A stretch of DNA of 64,000 nucleotides from Rhodosalinus halophilus (GCF_003298775.1 NZ_QNTQ01000004.1:248001-312000), one strand, 5' to 3'. Counted from the stretch's first letter, positions 29,038-36,465 are shown. Numbers and translations: made by a program. The notes: generated from the sequence alone by a model not told the origin.

Positions 29038-29903
29038 CAGCCCAGCCCCTTCACCAGCTGGGCCATCCCGAGATAGCGGTTGTAGATCAGAACCAGCGCG
29101 CCGAGCACGATTAGCAGCATGAGCGACAGCGCCGAGCCCAGCGGCCAGTTGAGCTGCGTGATGATCGCCTCGTAGACGAGGTTGGCGAACATGGCGTCGC
29201 GCGGCCCGCCCAGCACCATGGGCGTGATGTAGGTGCCAGCGCCGAGCACGAAGCAGAGCAGGCCGCCCGCCGCGAGACCGGGCAGCGAAAGCGGCAGCGT
29301 CACCTGCAGGAAGGCCTGCCATTTCGTCGCGCCCAGCGAGGTCGCCGCGTCCTCGAGGTTGGTGTCGATGCCGTCGAGGCTGACGAAGACGTTGAGCACC
29401 ATGAAAGGCAGCAGGAAATGCACGAGGCCAAGGATCACGGTGGTCTCGTTGTAAAGCATCTGGATCGGCTCTTCCGTCAGCCCGAGGTTCACCAGCAGCC
29501 AGTTCACCGCGCCCGAGACGCCCAGGATGTTGATCCAGCTCATCGTGCGGATGATGTAGCTGATCCAGAAGGGCAGGATCAGCAAGAGCAGCAGGAAGGC
29601 CTTGTTGCCCCTGGCGCGCGCGATGAAATAGGCGGCCGGATAGCCCATCAGCGCGCAGACGATCGTGGTGATGCCGGCGATCTTCAGCGTGTTGAGCAGG
29701 ATGTCGCGGTAGAAAGGGTCGGTCAGCGCCTCTTCCCAGTTCTCGAAGGAGAAGGCGGGAATGTCCGCGCCCGTGGCCGAGCTCAGCCAGAACGAATAGA
29801 CCACGATGAAGAGCAGCGGCACGAACAGCAGGAAGGTCACCGCCGTCAGCGCGGGCGAAAGCAGGATCCAGGGTTGTCGCGCCTCGCGGGCCTCGACCGA
29901 CAT
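29037..29903 (-). CDS. ABC transporter permease (PotB-like)
   Basis: 288 residues, six predicted helices, EAA loop EDAATSLGATKWQAFLQVTLP. First gene of the transporter operon, reading away from the divergent LysR gene. Start taken at MSVEAREARQPWILLSPALT; longer open frames upstream run through the intergenic palindrome and are not credible. The promoter should lie in the 100 bp before it. Confidence 0.92.
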   Translation of the reverse strand: MSVEAREARQPWILLSPALTAVTFLLFVPLLFIVVYSFWLSSATGADIPAFSFENWEEALTDPFYRDILLNTLKIAGITTIVCALMGYPAAYFIARARGNKAFLLLLLILPFWISYIIRTMSWINILGVSGAVNWLLVNLGLTEEPIQMLYNETTVILGLVHFLLPFMVLNVFVSLDGIDTNLEDAATSLGATKWQAFLQVTLPLSLPGLAAGGLLCFVLGAGTYITPMVLGGPRDAMFANLVYEAIITQLNWPLGSALSLMLLIVLGALVLIYNRYLGMAQLVKGLG

Positions 29904-29958
29904 GCGTGCTTCCCTCGCGGAACATCGAGTCGGACCCAAGGTTGACGCGAGGCGCGCA

Positions 29959-30006
29959 CATAGATCAAATAGATAGTCAAAATCTCGACTATTGAAATGA
30001 TCTATG
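29959..30006. promoter_or_regulatory. Two-site palindrome, probable LysR operator
   Basis: Within an AT-rich 48-bp block, ATAGATCA (29960-29967) and ATAGTC (29973-29978) are mirrored by GACTAT (29987-29992) and TGATCTAT (29998-30005). Nested half-sites of this type fit a LysR tetramer. The right arm covers the upstream ATG of the LysR gene at 30004. It would let the regulator control both itself and the divergent transporter. Confidence 0.65.
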
Positions 30007-30972
30007 AGCGAGCTCCCCGACCGCACCGCCCCCGAACGTTTCATGCGCGAACTGGACTGGAACCTGCTGCGCACCTTCGTCGTGCTGGCAGAGGCGGGAT
30101 CGGTCACGGAGGCCGCGCAGCGCCTGCATCTGGCGCAGCCGTCGGTCTCCGCCGCGCTCAAGCGGCTCGAGGAGCGGCTGGGCAAGCGGCTGATCGACCG
30201 CGGACCGGGGCACTTCCGCCTGACCGAAGCGGGCGAGAAGCTGCGCCGCGAGGCAGTGGAGATCCAGGGGTCGATCCTGCGCATCTCGACCCTGATGCGC
30301 GAGGTGACCGACGAGGTGCGCGGCCATCTGCGCATCGCGCTTGCCAGCCATGTGGTCTGCCCGCTCTTCGACCGGGTGCTGGCCGAGTTCCATGCCGCTC
30401 ACCCTCGCGCGACCATGTCGCTCGAAGTCTACTCCAGCGCCGACGCCATAGCGCAGGTGACGATGAAGAGCGCCTCGCTCGCCGTCTGCCTCGTCCGCGA
30501 CCGCAACCCGCGGCTGGAATACCGCCGGCTCTATCGCGAGTTCTTCGGCCTCTTCTGCGGCCCGCCGCATCCGCTTTTCGCCCGCGAGGGGCTGGAGCTA
30601 CGCGACCTCGCCGGGCACAGCGCCGTGGGCTTCGAGACCGACCGCCTCGGCGACGTGCTGCACCCCGTCACCCTGATGCGCGCGCAGGCCGAGATGGACG
30701 AGCGCGTGACCGGCATCTCCAGCCACCTCGAGGAGGTGCGGCGCATGATCGTGGCCGGCATCGGCATCGGCGCGCTGCCGCTGCACGTGGCGGCTCGTGA
30801 CATCAGCGACGGGCTGCTCTGGCGCTTGCCGCCCTACTCGGAGTTGCCGGCGATCGACGTGCATGTGGTCTGGAACCCCAAGACGCGGATGAACCGGGCC
30901 GAGGCGCTCTTTCTTTCCAGGTTGCTCGAGACGATCGAGGCCACGCCGATCGAGGACCGCACCTACGCATGA
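30004..30972 (+). CDS. LysR family transcriptional regulator
   Basis: 322 residues from the first ATG. Winged helix-turn-helix ELDWNLLRTFVVLAEAGSVT followed by EAAQRLHLAQPSVSAALKRLEERLG, then the effector-binding domain (about 100-300). The ATG at 30004 lies inside the operator-like palindrome and has no good ribosome-binding site; the ATG at 30043 (MRELDWNLL) gives a more usual LysR N-terminus and may be the real start. Divergent from the ABC/aminotransferase/BKACE operon, which it probably controls in response to the operon substrate. Confidence 0.88.
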   Translation: MSELPDRTAPERFMRELDWNLLRTFVVLAEAGSVTEAAQRLHLAQPSVSAALKRLEERLGKRLIDRGPGHFRLTEAGEKLRREAVEIQGSILRISTLMREVTDEVRGHLRIALASHVVCPLFDRVLAEFHAAHPRATMSLEVYSSADAIAQVTMKSASLAVCLVRDRNPRLEYRRLYREFFGLFCGPPHPLFAREGLELRDLAGHSAVGFETDRLGDVLHPVTLMRAQAEMDERVTGISSHLEEVRRMIVAGIGIGALPLHVAARDISDGLLWRLPPYSELPAIDVHVVWNPKTRMNRAEALFLSRLLETIEATPIEDRTYA

Positions 30973-30973
30973 G

Positions 30974-31672
30974 TCATGCGAAAACGGCGCGCAGCGACCG
31001 CTCGATCCGGCCGCCGCAATAGACCTCGCCCCAGGCCTCGTCCGATTGCCGGCGCAGCTTCGAAAGGGCCGGCGTGCCCGAAAGCCGGTCCACCAGCGCC
31101 GCGACCCGCGGTGCCTCTTCCGTCAGCATCGCGCCGAGCGGGGGCAGCCTGTCTGTCATCGGACACCAGAGCGCCCAGGCCGCCAGATCGGCGAGCCCCG
31201 CCCTGCCGGTGCCGAGCATCCATCCGCCCCCGGCCGTCAGCCCGTGCCGCGCGCCCGTCTCCTCGAAGATCGCCATCCAGCGCGCTAGCCGCGGCCGGAA
31301 GTCCGCCCAGGTCTGCGCGTCCCACATCTCGCGGCCGCCATCGAGCGTGATCTCGTCGAGAATGTCGTTGGCATCCAGCACGACCTTCAGCGCCAGCGCG
31401 TCGCGCCCCGGATCGCCCGGCATGAGGCCGAACTGCGCGCCGAGATAGGCCATGATCGCCGGCATCTGCGCGACCGCCGCCTCGCGGCGGTGATCGACCA
31501 GCATGGGCGGTGCCATGTGCGGCACCGCCTGCTCGGGCACCCGCGCCTCCATCGCCTCGGCGGTCGCCTCCATTCCGGCCTCGGCCCAGTCGGCGCCGGC
31601 ATGAGCCAGAACCGCCCGCGGGAACTGCCCCCGAAACGGCGCGGGCCAATAGTGCAGCGTGTAGTCGGGCAT
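30974..31672 (-). CDS. Glutathione S-transferase family protein
   Basis: 232 residues. Thioredoxin-like N-terminal half (YTLHYWPAPFRGQFPRAVLA; APPMLVDHRREAAVAQMPAI holds the cis-Pro/Gln-Met glutathione site) and all-helical C-terminal half (about 90-225). The reaction is unknown; many such proteins conjugate or reduce with glutathione. Convergent with the LysR gene, 1 bp between stops. Confidence 0.85.
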   Translation of the reverse strand: MPDYTLHYWPAPFRGQFPRAVLAHAGADWAEAGMEATAEAMEARVPEQAVPHMAPPMLVDHRREAAVAQMPAIMAYLGAQFGLMPGDPGRDALALKVVLDANDILDEITLDGGREMWDAQTWADFRPRLARWMAIFEETGARHGLTAGGGWMLGTGRAGLADLAAWALWCPMTDRLPPLGAMLTEEAPRVAALVDRLSGTPALSKLRRQSDEAWGEVYCGGRIERSLRAVFA

Positions 31673-31757
31673 GCCTCACCTCCTGCGCGCGCAACGCGCA
31701 CGCCACCTCGGAGGGTCCGCGCCGCACAGGGTCGGATCAAGCGTCATCTGACAGAGA

Positions 31758-31834
31758 TGGTACCGCCTCCCCGGCTCGAACGGGGGACCTCTGGATCCAC
31801 AATCCAGCGCTCTAACCAACTGAGCTAAGGCGGC
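31758..31834 (-). tRNA. tRNA-His (GTG)
   Basis: 77 nt including an encoded CCA. Anticodon GTG in the loop TTGTGGA closed by CTGGA/TCCAG; T-arm loop TTCGAGC. The acceptor stem is GCCGCCT with AGGCGGT, giving a G1-U72 wobble. There is no G at -1 (the base is T) and position 73 is A. This departs from the near-universal G-1/C73 identity of tRNA-His and matches a known alphaproteobacterial exception. Confidence 0.95.
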
Positions 31835-31844
31835 ACGTGGCGGG

Positions 31845-31873
31845 GAGGTAGCCGCGCACGACGCGCAATGCAA
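31845..31873 (-). promoter_or_regulatory. Candidate promoter of tRNA-His
   Basis: Minus strand: -35 TTGCAT (31873-31868), 17-nt spacer, -10 TACCTC (31850-31845), giving a start a few bases before the tRNA. It occupies the short gap between the GNAT gene stop and the tRNA. Confidence 0.45.
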
Positions 31874-31877
31874 GCCC

Positions 31878-32360
31878 TCAGAGCGGCATTTCCCAGTCCT
31901 GCCGCACCAGATCGCGCCCGTAGCTGCGCACGGGATGGCTCGCCACGAGCCGCCACCCGCTGCGTGCGTAAAGCGCGCAGGCAGCACGGTGGCTCTCGTG
32001 CGTCGAGAGGACAATGCGCGCATACCCCGCCTCCCGCGCGAAGGCGACGCAGCGTCCGAGCATGTGCCGCCCGAGCCCCTGCCCCCGCTCCTCCGGCTCC
32101 AGCAGAAAGAGCCGCAGCCGGGCTGTCTGGGCATCTTCGCGGGTGCAGAACAGGCTGCCGCGGGGTTGGCCGTCGCGCAGCGGTATGAAGGCGCGCTCGC
32201 AGCACGGGTCGCGGGTCGCTTCGAATTGCGAGAGAACCTCGGCCACGGCCGCGCCGAACTGCGCGTCGAACCCGTCCGCTTCGGCATAGAGGGCCGCGTG
32301 CCGCGCCCTGATCCATGCGCCATCGCCAGGCGCGAAGTCGCGGAAAGCAATGCCCCGCAC
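31878..32360 (-). CDS. GNAT family N-acetyltransferase
   Basis: 160 residues from a GTG start. Acetyl-CoA loop in EPEERGQGLGRHMLGRCVAF, then LSTHESHRAACALYARSGWRL, as in GNAT domains sometimes fused to MarR regulators. I prefer the GTG at 32360 (VRGIAFRDFAPGDGAW) because GGAG lies 5 bp before it and the domain begins there; an ATG at 32444 would add 28 basic residues and almost reach the divergent gene. Target unknown. Confidence 0.8.
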   Translation of the reverse strand: MRGIAFRDFAPGDGAWIRARHAALYAEADGFDAQFGAAVAEVLSQFEATRDPCCERAFIPLRDGQPRGSLFCTREDAQTARLRLFLLEPEERGQGLGRHMLGRCVAFAREAGYARIVLSTHESHRAACALYARSGWRLVASHPVRSYGRDLVRQDWEMPL

Positions 32361-32447
32361 GCGAGCTCCGGCTTGCCTTGTCCCCGCGCTGAGGCTAGGC
32401 CCACGCAATCGGGCCCGCAAGGGCCGCTTGGGCGTACGGGTCACCCT

Positions 32448-32663
32448 ATGGGCATCAACGACGAGCGCGACATCGCCGCGAATCTTCAGATCGGACCGAC
32501 GGACCGGGGCTTCGTGCGCATCTTCGTGTCAACCGAGGATGGCGCGGAGATCCCGATGGACTTCGACCCCGATGAAGCCGAAGAGATCGCCGAGGAAATC
32601 CGCGCGGCGGCAGAGGCCGCGCGCGGCGCGGGCGGGCGAAAGGGCAAGCCCAGGAAACGCTAG
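32448..32663 (+). CDS. Small acidic conserved protein (DUF6324-like)
   Basis: 71 residues: MGINDERDIAANLQIGPTDR, a strand-rich core with IFVSTEDGAEIPMDFDPDEA, and a basic Gly/Lys tail (GAGGRKGKPRKR). Resembles a short roseobacter family (DUF6324) as I recall. Its stop codon overlaps the stop of mmcB on the other strand by 4 bp (CTAG), so the two genes share their last bases. Function unknown. Confidence 0.7.
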   Translation: MGINDERDIAANLQIGPTDRGFVRIFVSTEDGAEIPMDFDPDEAEEIAEEIRAAAEAARGAGGRKGKPRKR

Positions 32664-33121
32664 CTGTCTCCGAGCGCGGCGCCCGGATCGCGCAGCGCCT
32701 GCAGGCGCCGTGCCGCATGGGCGGCGAAGCGGCGCGTGACGGCGGTGCGCCGCGCGCCGGCGAGCCGCGATTCCGCCGGCATCCGCAGGATTTCGGCCCA
32801 GTAGCCGTCGGCCACGATCAACCCTGTCTCGGCGGGCAGCAGCTCGGTGGGGAAGGTCGAATCCACGGCCCAGAAGAACCGATCGCCCCATTCAAGGTAG
32901 TGATGCCACTTGCGGTCCGATGTGAAATCGGCCCGGCAGGACTTGCATTCGACCACCCAGAGCTCGCCCTTCGGCCCAAGCGCGAGAAGATCGAGCCTGA
33001 GACCGCGCGCCGGGACGAATTCCTCGACACAGGCGAAGCCCAGCGCGGCGAGGTGACGCGCTACGCCGCGGGCGATGAGTTGTCCGGGCATCAACTCGGG
33101 GGGAGAGAGTCCTGCGGGCAT
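32660..33121 (-). CDS. mmcB: MmcB family DNA repair protein, SOS-controlled
   Basis: 153 residues. Restriction-endonuclease-like core: GLRLDLLALGPKGELWVVEC with the D-(x)-E-x-K pattern ending in VVECKSCRADF. MmcB was described in Caulobacter as a mitomycin C-induced repair factor. The promoter here carries an exact SOS box, which supports that. Start MPAGLSPPEL lies at the predicted transcription start; MPGQLIARGV ten codons in is the alternative. Convergent with the DUF6324-like gene. Confidence 0.9.
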   Translation of the reverse strand: MPAGLSPPELMPGQLIARGVARHLAALGFACVEEFVPARGLRLDLLALGPKGELWVVECKSCRADFTSDRKWHHYLEWGDRFFWAVDSTFPTELLPAETGLIVADGYWAEILRMPAESRLAGARRTAVTRRFAAHAARRLQALRDPGAALGDS

Positions 33122-33128
33122 GGCTGAA

Positions 33129-33157
33129 ATTATGAACAATACGTGAACAAGTCGCAA
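33129..33157 (-). promoter_or_regulatory. SOS-regulated promoter of mmcB
   Basis: Minus strand: -35 TTGCGA (33157-33152), 17-nt spacer, -10 CATAAT (33134-33129). The direct repeat GTTCACGTATTGTTC (33148-33134) is an exact GTTC-N7-GTTC LexA box lying in the spacer. The predicted transcription start is about 33122, directly at the ATG at 33121, giving the same layout as the promoter at 11261-11296. Confidence 0.8.
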
Positions 33158-33239
33158 CCCCGGCCCGTCGGACAGCGGCGGATATCGCACCCCGACCGGG
33201 CGGCTGCTATATGGAGCGCACGAAGCGCCGGAGCCGCCC

Positions 33240-34550
33240 ATGACGCAGACCGATCCTCAGCCGTCCCCTTCGCAGTTGCGCGCGGCACGCGAACTCGAGG
33301 GGCACCTGGGCTGGCTCGACAGCTTCACCGGCGCGGCGCTGGGGGTGCTGGCGACCGCCTCGGGCATCTACACCTACCTCGGCGTGCAGTCCCTGCTCGA
33401 TGACACCGGCGCGATGTCGGCCTTCGCCGCGATCGCCTATTCGGTCGCCGTCTCCGTGGGCATCTTCGTCTTCTGGTCCTACATGCTGCGCCTCTTCCCG
33501 GCGATGCGCTCGACGCGGGCGCGGATGGGGCTTCTGGGCGCGATGGGCCTTGGCAGCCTCGCCATCGTGGCGATGTCGAGCTGGCTGAACGCCGCGGCGC
33601 TGGCGGGCTCGGCGGCGGTGGAGCAGCACCTTGCCAACACCGTGCAGGACTATCAGCAGTCGCTGGAGCGGGCGCACGAGATCGCGGTCTCGGCCCAGGC
33701 GCTGGAACAGGACGTGGCGCGCGTGCGCCAGAGCTTCGAGGATCTCTCGGCACAGGAGGCCGAGGGCGGGCTCTCGGGGCTCGCCGGGCGCGGCTCGGTC
33801 TATTCGCTGCTGCGGCAGAAGGCGACGGAACTGGGCGCGCTGGAGTCGCAGATCGCCGCACAGTCCGCCCAGGTCGAGGCCGCCTTCGACGAGGGCAACG
33901 CGATCCTGAGCCGGATGCGCGCGCTGACGGTCGAGCCCGGCCCGGTCGAGGCGCGCTCGGTCGAGTTCTCGGAACAGGCGGTGCGGCTGGCCGGCATCGT
34001 CACGACGCTGCGGCAACTGTCGGTCGCACCGCTTGTCCAGCGCGCGGCGCAGGACCTGTCCGCCTCGGCCGTGCTGCCCGAACTCGACGGCCGGACAGAG
34101 GCGGTGCGGGGCGACCAGGCCGCCACGATCGAGGCGGTTCTCGAGGTGTTGGCGCAACGCGCCGAGACGCTGGAGGCGGCCGCGGCGGCCGTCATCGCCA
34201 TGCCGCCCCCGCCCGAGACGCGCTATACGCCGATTTCCGCCGCCGACGCGGTGATCCTCTATGCCTCGAGCTTCGTGCCCTCCTGGGCCGGGGCCATCGC
34301 CATCGACCTCTTGCCCGCAGTGCTCGTCTTCATCCTCGCGATCACGCAGGGCGCGATCCGGCAGGGCCGCGAGGGTGCGCGCGTGGAGGACACGCTGACG
34401 CTGGCCGAGTTGCGCGCGGCGCTGGGCGCGCTCAAGGAGGTGGAAACAGCCTCGGACGCGCTGCCGCAGCATGCCCATGATCACGAGGCGCCCCGCGCCG
34501 ACCCGGCGGAGGAGGCACCGCGCGTCGCGCCGGTGCCGCGCAGCCGATGA
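33240..34550 (+). CDS. Membrane protein with large coiled-coil domain, unknown
   Basis: 436 residues, family not recognised. Hydrophobic helices at about 27-47 (FTGAALGVLATASGIYTYLG), 58-80, 96-118, and one near the C-terminus at about 355-380 (AGAIAIDLLPAVLVFILAIT). Between helices three and four lie about 230 residues of helical, Gln/Ala/Glu-rich coiled coil (SAAVEQHLANTVQDYQQSLE onward), with a region about 235-345 resembling a long hairpin. The C-terminal tail is cytoplasmic, His/Pro-rich. Downstream the ClpP-like gene overlaps by 4 bp (ATGA), so the two are coupled and probably form a complex. Divergent from mmcB. Confidence 0.7.
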   Translation: MTQTDPQPSPSQLRAARELEGHLGWLDSFTGAALGVLATASGIYTYLGVQSLLDDTGAMSAFAAIAYSVAVSVGIFVFWSYMLRLFPAMRSTRARMGLLGAMGLGSLAIVAMSSWLNAAALAGSAAVEQHLANTVQDYQQSLERAHEIAVSAQALEQDVARVRQSFEDLSAQEAEGGLSGLAGRGSVYSLLRQKATELGALESQIAAQSAQVEAAFDEGNAILSRMRALTVEPGPVEARSVEFSEQAVRLAGIVTTLRQLSVAPLVQRAAQDLSASAVLPELDGRTEAVRGDQAATIEAVLEVLAQRAETLEAAAAAVIAMPPPPETRYTPISAADAVILYASSFVPSWAGAIAIDLLPAVLVFILAITQGAIRQGREGARVEDTLTLAELRAALGALKEVETASDALPQHAHDHEAPRADPAEEAPRVAPVPRSR

Positions 34551-35305
34551 GCGCAGGCGAAGAGACGCAGGGCAGCCCGGCACCGATCCGCAAGGCGCTG
34601 GTGGCGGTGCTGATCTTCCAGTTGGGCCTCGCCGGGCTTCTGGTCCTGGGCGATCTCGGCCAGGGCTTCACCCTGCCCGCGCCCGGCCGCGACGCGCCGG
34701 GCCTCGATCAGCCCACCCGTCCCGGCGACCAGACGCGCCGCTTCGCGCCGGAGACGCGGCCGGCGCGGACCGACGGCCCCCCGATGCCCGTGCGACTGAC
34801 GCTGGAGCCCGACGGCGAGGGCCGCGCGCTCCTGCGCGGCGAGATCGCGGCCGGAGATGCCGACCTGATCGCGCGGCGCCTCGCGGCGCTCGACCCGGTG
34901 CCGGAGGTCATCGCGCTCGACAGCCCGGGCGGCTCGGTCGCCGACGCGCTCGCCATCGGCGAACGCCTGCGCGCACTCGGCGTCGCGACCGAAGTGGGGG
35001 CCGACGCGATCTGCATGTCCGCCTGTCCCTACCTGCTGGCCGCGGGCGTGGAGCGCCGCGCGCATCCGCGCGCGCTGGTCGGCGTCCACCAGCACTATTT
35101 CGGCGAGAACACGCTGTTGCCGGCCTTCATCGCCGTCGAGGACATCCAGCGCGGGCAGGGCGAGGTGATGGGCTACCTGATCGCGATGGGGGTCGAGCCG
35201 GAACTGATGCGCGTCGCGCTTCTGACCCCGCCCGAGGACATCTACCTGCTGACACCCGAGGAGTTGATGCAATTCCGTCTGGTTACCGACGCGTGGGGGG
35301 CGTGA
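34547..35305 (+). CDS. Membrane-anchored ClpP/crotonase-fold protein
   Basis: 252 residues. One N-terminal membrane helix (about 16-36, LVAVLIFQLGLAGLLVLGDL), a Pro-rich linker (about 40-80), then a ClpP-fold domain: VIALDSPGGSVADALAIGER, and the would-be serine nucleophile in ADAICMSACPYLLAAG (SxC/A helix start), and RALVGVHQHYF with a histidine where the triad His is expected. The fold matches periplasmic or membrane serine peptidases of the ClpP/SppA kind. Coupled to the coiled-coil membrane protein. Substrate unknown; an inactive homologue cannot be excluded. Confidence 0.72.
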   Translation: MSAGEETQGSPAPIRKALVAVLIFQLGLAGLLVLGDLGQGFTLPAPGRDAPGLDQPTRPGDQTRRFAPETRPARTDGPPMPVRLTLEPDGEGRALLRGEIAAGDADLIARRLAALDPVPEVIALDSPGGSVADALAIGERLRALGVATEVGADAICMSACPYLLAAGVERRAHPRALVGVHQHYFGENTLLPAFIAVEDIQRGQGEVMGYLIAMGVEPELMRVALLTPPEDIYLLTPEELMQFRLVTDAWGA

Positions 35306-35311
35306 TCCCTC

Positions 35312-35340
35312 TTGCCCGGCGCGGACCGCGGCCCTAGCTC
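35312..35340 (+). promoter_or_regulatory. Candidate promoter of the 6S-like RNA
   Basis: -35 TTGCCC (35312-35317), 17-nt spacer, -10 TAGCTC (35335-35340); the predicted start is 8 nt later, at the first base of the closing stem of the RNA (35349). Confidence 0.55.
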
Positions 35341-35348
35341 TAGGCTGT

Positions 35349-35506
35349 GACGGGCACTGCCCTTCTCGTCAACGGTTGCATTCCGGTGGCCTTAAGCAAT
35401 TCCGAGGGAGCTGGCTCTGTCCGGGCCCTGGTCCGGTTACCCGGCGCCCACCTGTACATACAGGTCCTCGGGAATGAGATAACCCGACGGTTGCGGCGGT
35501 CCCGTC
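35349..35506 (+). ncRNA. ssrS: Probable 6S RNA
   Basis: 158 nt. The ends pair in a long closing stem (GACGGGCACTGCC with GGCGGTCCCGTC), leaving a large internal bubble and a terminal stem system that contains GGCCTTAAG, CTGGCTCTG and CCCACCTGTACATACAGGT, elements I recall from alphaproteobacterial 6S RNAs. 6S RNA binds sigma70 RNA polymerase and restrains it in stationary phase. A promoter and a strong terminator fit exactly. No reading frame of note. Another structured RNA remains possible because I cannot run a covariance model. Confidence 0.68.
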
Positions 35507-35521
35507 ACGCCGACACGAAAA

Positions 35522-35547
35522 GGCCGCGCCCGATCCCGGGCGCGGCC
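35522..35547. terminator. Strong bidirectional terminator hairpin
   Basis: GGCCGCGCCCG (35522-35532), loop ATCC, CGGGCGCGGCC (35537-35547), flanked by AAAA upstream and TTT downstream. It ends the 6S-like RNA on the plus strand and the small membrane-protein gene (stop at 35572) on the minus strand. Confidence 0.85.
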
Positions 35548-35571
35548 TTTCGATTCGGTCGGTGCGGACGG

Positions 35572-35886
35572 TCAGATCCGACGCCGCGGCGCGTCGTCGG
35601 CGCGGGCCGGGATCGTCGCGTACTCGACCGCTTCCGGCGCATGCGTCCCGCCGTCGCCGTCGTCCTTCTCGGCCATGCGCATGATCGAAATCCCGAACTG
35701 CACGCCCGAGAACACGATGCCGTTGAACATCCACAGAAGTCCCACCGCGAGCGGGCCGGCGGGATCATGGGTGACCAGATGCCAGAGATTGGCGACGTTG
35801 AACCACAGGATCATCGCGACGAAGGCCGCAGAGATCACGAAGCCGATGGCCACCTGGCGGATGTAGAGACGGATAAGATCGGGCAT
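35572..35886 (-). CDS. Small membrane protein, hypothetical
   Basis: 104 residues with two hydrophobic helices (about 12-35, QVAIGFVISAAFVAMILWFN; about 46-68, AVGLLWMFNGIVFSGVQFGI) and a charged C-terminal tail with PRRRI at the end. No family recognised beyond similar roseobacter hypotheticals. Stand-alone gene downstream of nusB on the same strand (89-bp gap). Confidence 0.7.
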   Translation of the reverse strand: MPDLIRLYIRQVAIGFVISAAFVAMILWFNVANLWHLVTHDPAGPLAVGLLWMFNGIVFSGVQFGISIMRMAEKDDGDGGTHAPEAVEYATIPARADDAPRRRI

Positions 35887-35975
35887 CACGCTTCCCCCTT
35901 TGCCTTGCCATCCAATGTAGCGGCTCGGGCGCGAAGAAAAACCCCCGTGGCGCGCAGCGCGCGTCTTCCCGCCGC

Positions 35976-36455
35976 TCAGAAGGCCTCGGGCCGCGCCTCG
36001 CGTGCCATGTGGTCGAGCACCGCGTTGACGAAGCCCGCCTCGCGGCCCTCGGGGAAAAAGGCGCGCGCGATCTCGACGTATTCGCTGATCGCCACCCGCG
36101 GCGGCGTGTCGAGCGCCACCAGTTCGGCGCCGCAGGCGCGAAAGAGCGCCCGCAAGGTGGGATCGAGGCGCGCGATCGGCCATTTCGCCACGAGCGCGCG
36201 GTCGGTCATCTGGTCGATCCGCGCCTGCCAGTTCACAGCCTGCTCGACCACCTCGCGGAAGTGGTCGGGGTCGCCCTCCGCCATCTCGTCGCCGTCATAG
36301 CTCGCCCCGAAGCGGTGATCGAGGAATTCGCGGATCACGCCCTCGGTCCCCTGGTCCGACGCCTCCATCTGGAACAGCGCCTGCACGGCATAGAGGCGGG
36401 CCGCCGATTTCATCTGCCGCGCGGTTCTCGGGCGCGGAACGGTGTCGGAAGTCAT
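35976..36455 (-). CDS. nusB: Transcription antitermination factor NusB
   Basis: 159 residues, all-helical. Binds boxA RNA with NusE (S10) during rRNA antitermination. ARQMKSAARLYAVQALFQME, LDPTLRALFRACGAELV and PPRVAISEYVEIARAFFPEG are family stretches; the N-terminal basic segment contacts RNA. It follows ribH after 10 bp in the order ribB, ribH, nusB, which is common in alphaproteobacteria. Confidence 0.96.
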   Translation of the reverse strand: MTSDTVPRPRTARQMKSAARLYAVQALFQMEASDQGTEGVIREFLDHRFGASYDGDEMAEGDPDHFREVVEQAVNWQARIDQMTDRALVAKWPIARLDPTLRALFRACGAELVALDTPPRVAISEYVEIARAFFPEGREAGFVNAVLDHMAREARPEAF

Positions 36456-36465
36456 GGTGAGCGAC

